NCBI GenBank assembly: GCA_963730165.1
Contig: CAVSQS010000001.1
Coordinates: forward strand, 62,001-126,000
Length of the DNA: 64,000 nt
Origin: DASSQJ01 sp963730165
GTDB taxonomy: Bacteria > Actinomycetota > Actinomycetes > Actinomycetales > Dermatophilaceae
Direction of reading: 5' to 3'
The notes under the pieces are model-generated. The model worked only from the letters and a program-made list of their open reading frames with translations, was not told the origin of the DNA and did not search any database. The position numbers and the translations under genes were made by a program. Shown piece by piece: positions 58,969-64,000 of the stretch. How positions within the stretch are numbered: the stretch's first letter is position 1; each line of letters begins with the position of its first letter.

Positions 58969-60357
58969 GTGGTGGCCGCGTGGCTCGCGCGGGGTGGCCG
59001 CGGGGCCACGCGCTGGGGGCTGCGCCGGCGTGTCGTCACGACGTTCGCGCTCCTCTCGCTCGGGCTCTCCCTCCTGCTGACGGTCCTCGCCTGGTTCGTC
59101 GTCAACAGCTCGGTCCTGCGCGACCAGCGGGCCGCGGCCCTCGCGGCGACGTCCATCGACGCCAGCCACCTCGACGCCCGTCTCGGGGTCGGCGGGACGT
59201 CGACGACGGCCGCGCTCGACGAGCTCCCCCGGACCCAGGCCAGTGCGGCGATCGCCGAGGTCGACGAGCGCTGGTACGCCTCGGCGCCGACCCTCGGCCC
59301 CGGGGTGCTCCCGGAGGAGCTCGTCGACCTGGTGAGCAACCGCCAGGCGGCGACCCAGCGGATCGAGGTCGACGGCTCGATCTTCCTCGCCGTGGGGATG
59401 CCCGTCCCCGGTCGGGGCGCCTCCCTGTTCGAGCTCTACCCGATGGACCAGACCGAGCAGGCCATCCGGGCCCTGTCGATCGGCCTCGGTGTGGCGCTGG
59501 TCGTCACCGTGACCCTCGGCATCGCCTTCGGCAACCTCGCGACCCGGGTCGCCCTGCGTCCGCTCGAGCGCCTGAACAGCGGCGCCGCCCAGGTCGCCGC
59601 GGGCCAGCTCGGGGTGCGCCTCGAGCACGGCGGCGACCCCGACCTCGTGCCGCTCGCCGAGTCGTTCAACCGGACCGTGAGCGCCCTCGACCACCGGGTC
59701 ATCGCCGACGCGCGCTTCGCGGCCGACGTCAGCCACGAGCTGCGCAGCCCCCTGACGACCATGCTCAACTCGATGCAGGTGATCCTCAACCGGGAGGACA
59801 CGCTGCCCGAGCCGCTCCGCGAGCCCGTCGAGCTGCTCGCCGAGGAGCTGACGCGCTTCCGGCACCTGGTGACCGACCTGCTCGAGATCGCCCGCTACGA
59901 GGCGGGCGACGAGCTCGTTCTCGACCGTGCCGTCGTCGCCGACCTCGTCCGTCGTGCCGCCGACACCGAGGCCGGGCGGCCCCTGACCGAGGTCGACGGT
60001 GCCGCTGCGGGCCTGACCCTCGATGTCGACAAGCGGCGGCTCGAGCGGGTGGTGGCCAACCTCGTCCGGAACGCCGAGGACCACGGTGGCGGCTGCGTCG
60101 GCGTCCGGGTCGAGCGCGGCCCGGGTGGCATCAGGGTCCTCGTCGACGACGCCGGTCCCGGAGTGCCCCCCGAGCTGCGTCGGCGCGTCTTCGACCGGTT
60201 CACCCGCGGTTCCGGCACCACCGCCGCGGGCGTCGGCCTGGGCCTGTCCATCGTCCTGCGCCACGTCGCGCTCCACGGTGGGAGCGTCGAGATCCTCGAC
60301 CGCCCGGGAGGAGGTGCCCGCTTTGTCGTCGAGCTGCCGACCGAGCCGCGGCGCTGA
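58969..60357 (+). CDS. Sensor histidine kinase (MtrB-like)
   Basis: 462 residues. A basic N-terminus, a first helix (about 24-46), an extracellular sensor loop of about 120 residues, and a second helix (about 165-188) come first. Then come HAMP (TRVALRPLERLNSGAAQVAAGQLG), HisKA with the phosphorylated His in SHELRSPLTTML (about 256), and the HATPase with N box NLVRNAEDHG and G boxes VDDAGPGVP and GVGLGLSIVLRH. Domain order and sequence are like MtrB. It overlaps the GerMN lipoprotein gene. Confidence 0.94.
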   Translation: MVAAWLARGGRGATRWGLRRRVVTTFALLSLGLSLLLTVLAWFVVNSSVLRDQRAAALAATSIDASHLDARLGVGGTSTTAALDELPRTQASAAIAEVDERWYASAPTLGPGVLPEELVDLVSNRQAATQRIEVDGSIFLAVGMPVPGRGASLFELYPMDQTEQAIRALSIGLGVALVVTVTLGIAFGNLATRVALRPLERLNSGAAQVAAGQLGVRLEHGGDPDLVPLAESFNRTVSALDHRVIADARFAADVSHELRSPLTTMLNSMQVILNREDTLPEPLREPVELLAEELTRFRHLVTDLLEIARYEAGDELVLDRAVVADLVRRAADTEAGRPLTEVDGAAAGLTLDVDKRRLERVVANLVRNAEDHGGGCVGVRVERGPGGIRVLVDDAGPGVPPELRRRVFDRFTRGSGTTAAGVGLGLSIVLRHVALHGGSVEILDRPGGGARFVVELPTEPRR

Positions 60358-60940
60358 CCGGCGCCCGTTGTGGGCGATCGTCTGCCACCTCCTCCTCGTG
60401 GCCGTGCTCGCGGGGTGCGGGATCGGCGCGCAGGCACACCCCGTCCCCGTGGAGCCCGAGGCGACCGGGACCGCCGGGACGGTCGGGGGTGACGTCTCCC
60501 GGCCCGTCGTCGTCGAGGTCTTCCTGGTCCGCGGCACCCACCTGGCCCCCGTATCACGGGTCGTCTCGCACCAGCCGGGCATCTCGGCCAGCCTGCTCGC
60601 GCTCTCGGAACCGCTGAGCGAGACGGAGCGGTTCCGGCAGCTGAGATCCGCCCTGCCGGCGGCCCGGCAGCCGCTGACCGGCACCATCCTCGGGGCCGTC
60701 GCCCGGGTCAGCATGCCCGCCGGCTTCGACCGGCTCTCGGTCCGCGAGCAGGTGGCCGCGACGGCCCAGATCGTCTACACGGTGGTGGCGAACACCAGCG
60801 CCCGGACCGTCCAGCTCTACGAGGGCGACCGTGCCATCCCCGTGCCCGGTGGCGACGGGGCGCTGCTCGACCGGCCGGTGGGCCGGGCCGACTACGCCAC
60901 CTGGGCGCCGCTGCCGTCGCCGAGCCCTGTGGCAGGCTGA
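60323..60940 (+). CDS. GerMN-domain lipoprotein, TTG or GTG start
   Basis: 205 residues. A signal with LLLVAVLAGC (lipid-modified Cys32) is followed by a GerMN-like domain (about 65-180) with VVVEVFLVRGTHLAPVSRVV and LTGTILGAVARVSMPAGF, and SVREQVAATAQIVYTVVA. The start is inside the kinase gene: TTG 60323 lies 9 bases after GGAGGAG (60307-60313), while GTG 60314 is too close to it. This gives a 35-base overlap. Like LpqB in MtrAB-LpqB, it may modulate the kinase at the membrane. Confidence 0.78.
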   Translation: MSSSCRPSRGADRRPLWAIVCHLLLVAVLAGCGIGAQAHPVPVEPEATGTAGTVGGDVSRPVVVEVFLVRGTHLAPVSRVVSHQPGISASLLALSEPLSETERFRQLRSALPAARQPLTGTILGAVARVSMPAGFDRLSVREQVAATAQIVYTVVANTSARTVQLYEGDRAIPVPGGDGALLDRPVGRADYATWAPLPSPSPVAG

Positions 60941-60945
60941 CGGGC

Positions 60946-61413
60946 ATGGCTCGAACCATTGCGACGACCACGACGGTCGACGAGGCGGCGCTGCTCGACT
61001 TCGTCCGCCCCCGGCACCAGATGGTCCTCATCACGACCCGAGGCGACGGCCGGCCGCAGGCCTCGCCCGTCACGGGGGGCGTCGACGACGCGGGCCGCAT
61101 CGTCGTCACGAGCTACCCGGAGCGGGCCAAGGTGCGCAACGTGCGCCGCGACCCCCACGTCAGCGTCCTCGTCCTCTCCGACGACTTCGGCGGCGCGTGG
61201 GTACAGGTCGACGGCGTCGCCGAGGTCGTCGACGCGGTCGACGACGTCGAGCCGTTCGTCGAGTACTTCCGCACCATCTCGGGGGAGCACCCGGACTGGG
61301 AGGAGTACCGGCGGGCGATGGTCGTGCAGGGCAAGTCGCTGATGCGGATCACGCCGACCCGGTGGGGTCCGGTCGCGACCGGCGGGTTCCCCGCCCGCCT
61401 CGCCGACGGCTGA
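60946..61413 (+). CDS. PPOX-class F420-dependent oxidoreductase (TIGR03618)
   Basis: 155 residues, split-barrel flavin-reductase-like fold. FVRPRHQMVLITTRGDGRPQASPVTGGVDDAGRIVVTSYPERAKVRNVRRDPHVSVLVL is typical of the F420H2-dependent group in actinobacteria; the Lys of AKVRN and the Arg residues would hold the cofactor. The substrate is unknown. CAGGCT (60933-60938) ends 7 nt before the ATG, so a leaderless start is possible. Confidence 0.85.
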   Translation: MARTIATTTTVDEAALLDFVRPRHQMVLITTRGDGRPQASPVTGGVDDAGRIVVTSYPERAKVRNVRRDPHVSVLVLSDDFGGAWVQVDGVAEVVDAVDDVEPFVEYFRTISGEHPDWEEYRRAMVVQGKSLMRITPTRWGPVATGGFPARLADG

Positions 61414-61428
61414 CCTGCGGGGCGGCGC

Positions 61429-61434
61429 TAGGGT
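61429..61434 (+). promoter_or_regulatory. Predicted -10 box (TAGGGT) of coaE
   Basis: TAGGGT ends 6 nt before ATG 61441, so coaE mRNA is predicted to be leaderless. Confidence 0.5.
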
Positions 61435-61440
61435 CGGCCC

Positions 61441-62628
61441 ATGCTGCGCGTGGGGCTCACCGGGGGGATCGGCTCGGGCAAGTCGACGGTCGCCCACGAG
61501 CTGGGCGCGCTCGGTGCGTACGTCGTCGATGCCGACGCGGTCGCCCGCGAGGTCGTCGAACCCGGCACACCTGCGCTCGCAGCCGTGGCCGACCGGTTCG
61601 GAGCCGCGGTCCTCACCGCCGACGGCAGCCTCGACCGTCCTGCCCTGGGGCGGCTCGTCTTCGGCGACCCGTCGGCCCTGCGCGACCTCGAGGCGATCAC
61701 CCACCCGGCGATCTGGTCACGCACCGCCGAGCTCGTCGCCGCGGCTCCGGCCGGCGCCGTCGTCGTCCACGACATGCCCCTCATCGTCGAGAAGCAGATG
61801 GCGGGGGAGTACCACCTCGTCGTCGTCGTCGGTGCGGGCGCGGAGGTGCGCGTCCGGCGCCTCGTCGAGCAGCGGGGGATGCCGGAGGAGGACGCCCGGG
61901 CCCGCGTCGCCGCGCAGGCCGACGACGGTGCCCGGCGCGACGCCGCGGACGTGTGGCTCGACAACGAGGGCCCCCGCGCCGCGCTCGAGCTCGCCGTGCG
62001 CCGCCTCTGGCACGACCGGATCGAGCCGTTCGAGGACCACCTCCGGCACGGCATCCGCAGTCGCCTGACGACGCCGGTGCTGTCGCTGCCCGACCCCCGG
62101 TGGCCGGCCCAGGCCGCCCGCCTGCTGGCCCGCGTCCGGCACGCGGTCGGGGACGCCGCCGGGTCGCTGGACCACGTCGGCTCGACCTCGGTCCCCGGCC
62201 TGCTCGCCAAGGACGTCGTCGACCTGCAGGTGGGCGTCCGCCGCCTCGCCGACGCCGACGCCCCGTCCTTCGTCGACGGCATGCGGGCCATGGGCTTCCC
62301 ACGGGTCGAGGAGTACCGCCTCGACGAGGGCCACGACGGCTCTCCCTGGGAGAAGAGGTTCCACGGCTCGTGCGACCCCGGCCGGGTCGCCCACCTCCAC
62401 GTGCGCGAGGTGGGGTCGCCGGGCTGGGAGTTCGCGCTGCTGTTCCGTGACTGGCTGCGCGCCGAGCCCGACGAGCGGCGGGCCTACGTCGCGCTCAAGA
62501 CCGAGCTCGCCGGCCGGCTCACCGACACCGAGGGCTACGCGCGGGCCAAGGAGCCCTGGTTCGGGGGGGCGTGGCGGCGCAGCAGGGCGTGGGCCGAGCG
62601 CACCGGCTGGCGGGCTCCCCTCGGCTGA
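61441..62628 (+). CDS. coaE: Dephospho-CoA kinase fused to a GrpB domain
   Basis: Last step of coenzyme A synthesis: phosphorylates the 3' hydroxyl of dephospho-CoA. 395 residues. The kinase (about 1-200) has the P-loop GLTGGIGSGKSTVAHEL and VVHDMPLIVEKQMAGEY. The second part (about 215-395) is a GrpB/UPF0157 nucleotidyltransferase-like domain: LDHVGSTSVPGLLAKDVVDLQVGVR and HLHVREVGSPGWEFALLFRDWLR. The same fusion occurs in mycobacteria (Rv1631); the role of GrpB is not clear. Confidence 0.95.
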   Translation: MLRVGLTGGIGSGKSTVAHELGALGAYVVDADAVAREVVEPGTPALAAVADRFGAAVLTADGSLDRPALGRLVFGDPSALRDLEAITHPAIWSRTAELVAAAPAGAVVVHDMPLIVEKQMAGEYHLVVVVGAGAEVRVRRLVEQRGMPEEDARARVAAQADDGARRDAADVWLDNEGPRAALELAVRRLWHDRIEPFEDHLRHGIRSRLTTPVLSLPDPRWPAQAARLLARVRHAVGDAAGSLDHVGSTSVPGLLAKDVVDLQVGVRRLADADAPSFVDGMRAMGFPRVEEYRLDEGHDGSPWEKRFHGSCDPGRVAHLHVREVGSPGWEFALLFRDWLRAEPDERRAYVALKTELAGRLTDTEGYARAKEPWFGGAWRRSRAWAERTGWRAPLG

Positions 62629-62648
62629 GCCGCGACGGCGCCACCCGC

Positions 62649-64000
62649 TCAGGGGACCGCGGCGTCGGCCTCCGGTCCGAGCCGGAGCACCGTCTCGACG
62701 AAGAGGTCGATGTCGTCACTGCGGGTGCGGTGGTTGCCGATCGCGACCCGGACGACGAGGTGGTCGCGCAGGCTGCTCTCGGAGACGATCGCCACCCCGC
62801 TCTCGTGGACGCGCAGGACGAGCTCGCGGTTGACGGCGTCGAGCCGGTCGGCGGCGACGTGGGCGGGCGCGTAGCGGAGGCAGACGATGTCGCAGCCCAC
62901 CGGGGCCATCCGCTCGAGGTCGGGGTGGGCGTCGACGAGGTCGGCGAGCCGCCGTGCCTGGGCCATCGACTGGTCCATGACCCGTCCGAAGGCGTCGGCG
63001 CCGTACGCGCGGAAGGCCATCCACACCTTGAGCGCGCGGAAGCCTCGGCTCAGGTCGATGCCGTACTCGTTGAGCCACACCTCGCCCGCTGCCAGCCCGC
63101 GGGTGGCGTGCTCGAGGTAGGCGGGGACGATGGAGAAGGTGTCGCGGTGCGCCCGCTCGTCCCGGACGAGCGCCAGCCCGACGTCGATCGGCGACTGCAT
63201 CCACTTGTGCAGGTCCAGCGCGAGCGAGTCGGCCCGCGCGATGCCGCTGACCTGCCCGGCCGCGCCGCTCAGGGCGAGGAAGCCGCCGATCGCCCCGTCG
63301 ACGTGGAACCACAGGCCCTCGCGCTCGGCGACGTCGGCGACGGCGTGGAGGTCGTCGACGGCACCGGAGTTGATCGTGCCTGCAGTGGCGATGACGGCCA
63401 GCGGGAGGATGCCGGCGGCCCGGTCGGCAGCGACCGCCTCCTCGAGGGCAGCGACGTCGAGGGTGAGGTCGTCGCGGACCGGGAGCCGCCGCAGCGCGGC
63501 GTCGCCGAGGCCGAGCAGCTCACAGCTCTTGCGGTGGCAGCTGTGGACCTCCTCCGAGGCGTAGACGGCGACCGGTCCGGTCCCGGCCAGCCCGTCGGTG
63601 CGGACGCGCGGACCCAGCCGCGCGGACCGGGCCACCGCCAGCCCGACGAGGTTGGCCTCCGAGGCGCCGCTGACGAGCAGCCCGCTCGCCGACGTCGGGT
63701 AGCCGGCGGCCTCGGCGCACCACCGGACAACCTGCTGCTCCATTGCGACGGGGGCGTGGTCGCCACCGCCGAGGTTGGGGTTGAGCACGCTCGCGACGAG
63801 GTCGGCAAGGCTGCCGACGGGGTTGCCGGCCCCCATGTACCAGCCCCAGAACCTGCCGTGGTCGTTGCCCATGCTGTAGGGCGCCACGCGCTCCATGACC
63901 TCGACGTAGGCGGCGTCGGCGCCGACGCCGTGGTGGGGGAGCGGCGTCGCGAATGCCTCGCGCACCTCGGGCGGCATCGGCTGCCAGACCGGCTCCGCCC
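62649..64000 (-). CDS. PLP-dependent decarboxylase (group II), partial
   Basis: The gene continues beyond the right edge. 442 residues are visible from MPPEVREAFATPLP, and in-frame coding continues upstream of that Met (residues AEPVWQP), so the true start is outside. The family features are NPNLGGGDHAPVAMEQQVVRW, LLVSGASEANLVGLAVAR, VIATAGTINSGAVDDL, FHVDGAIGGFLALSGAAG, and the PLP Lys in LALDLHKWMQSPIDVG (about 262 from the Met). It is related to aromatic-L-amino-acid and glutamate decarboxylases; the substrate cannot be set. It converges on coaE. Confidence 0.9.
   Translation of the reverse strand, partial: AEPVWQPMPPEVREAFATPLPHHGVGADAAYVEVMERVAPYSMGNDHGRFWGWYMGAGNPVGSLADLVASVLNPNLGGGDHAPVAMEQQVVRWCAEAAGYPTSASGLLVSGASEANLVGLAVARSARLGPRVRTDGLAGTGPVAVYASEEVHSCHRKSCELLGLGDAALRRLPVRDDLTLDVAALEEAVAADRAAGILPLAVIATAGTINSGAVDDLHAVADVAEREGLWFHVDGAIGGFLALSGAAGQVSGIARADSLALDLHKWMQSPIDVGLALVRDERAHRDTFSIVPAYLEHATRGLAAGEVWLNEYGIDLSRGFRALKVWMAFRAYGADAFGRVMDQSMAQARRLADLVDAHPDLERMAPVGCDIVCLRYAPAHVAADRLDAVNRELVLRVHESGVAIVSESSLRDHLVVRVAIGNHRTRSDDIDLFVETVLRLGPEADAAVP

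Overview
The window is chromosomal DNA of a very high-GC actinobacterium. Codon third positions are almost all G or C, GTG starts and 4-base ATGA/GTGA overlaps are common, and many starts lie 6-8 nt after a TANNNT -10 box, as expected for leaderless mRNAs. The order pyk, tRNA-Leu, ANTAR response regulator, polA, rpsA, coaE-grpB and the layout trpE, membrane protein, HGxxPAAW protein, trpC, trpB, trpA, lgt are typical of Actinomycetia. I would guess a relative of the Intrasporangiaceae/Micrococcales, but this cannot be fixed from the sequence. No mobile element, CRISPR array or rRNA was seen.

Layout. (1) 1-6.6 kb: rsmB, rpe, a Qnr-like pentapeptide gene, an FMN riboswitch driving a PnuC-like riboflavin importer (ribM), then hisE, hisG and a PH-domain protein. 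The riboflavin biosynthesis genes that often sit here are absent. A decayed reading frame lies upstream of the riboswitch, and a long palindromic repeat lies between ribM and hisE. (2) 6.6-12.3 kb: an ArsR regulator with an AHSA1/DinB fusion, a frameshifted MFS exporter, a FUSC-type membrane protein, a uridine-kinase-like protein, hisF and a TIGR03085 protein. (3) 12.4-20.4 kb: hisI and the trp genes, then a MauE/DsbA redox pair and lgt. (4) 20.5-28.9 kb: glutamate synthase (gltB, gltD), pyk, tRNA-Leu(CAA) abutting the start codon of pdtaR. (5) 28.9-32.7 kb: a GNAT acetyltransferase, a hotdog thioesterase and polA.

(6) 32.7-49.5 kb is the most interesting part: a cell-envelope cluster resembling mycobacterial arabinan and lipoarabinomannan genes. 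It holds a flippase, DprE2, DprE1 and decaprenyl-phosphate phosphoribosyltransferase, which together make the arabinofuranose donor. It also holds a large AftD-type arabinofuranosyltransferase, a DUF2613 peptide, a GT4 glycosyltransferase, a methyltransferase, an acyltransferase, two polytopic membrane proteins and a DUF3068 protein. The DprE1 here has Ala where the M. tuberculosis enzyme has the benzothiazinone-reactive Cys387.

(7) 49.5-64 kb: a methyltransferase, rpsA, a five-gene peptide ABC transporter operon facing away from an OmpR-type two-component system with a GerMN lipoprotein, an F420-type PPOX oxidoreductase, coaE fused to GrpB, and a PLP decarboxylase cut by the window edge. Paired 11-bp direct repeats between the transporter and the two-component genes suggest that the two are linked in regulation.
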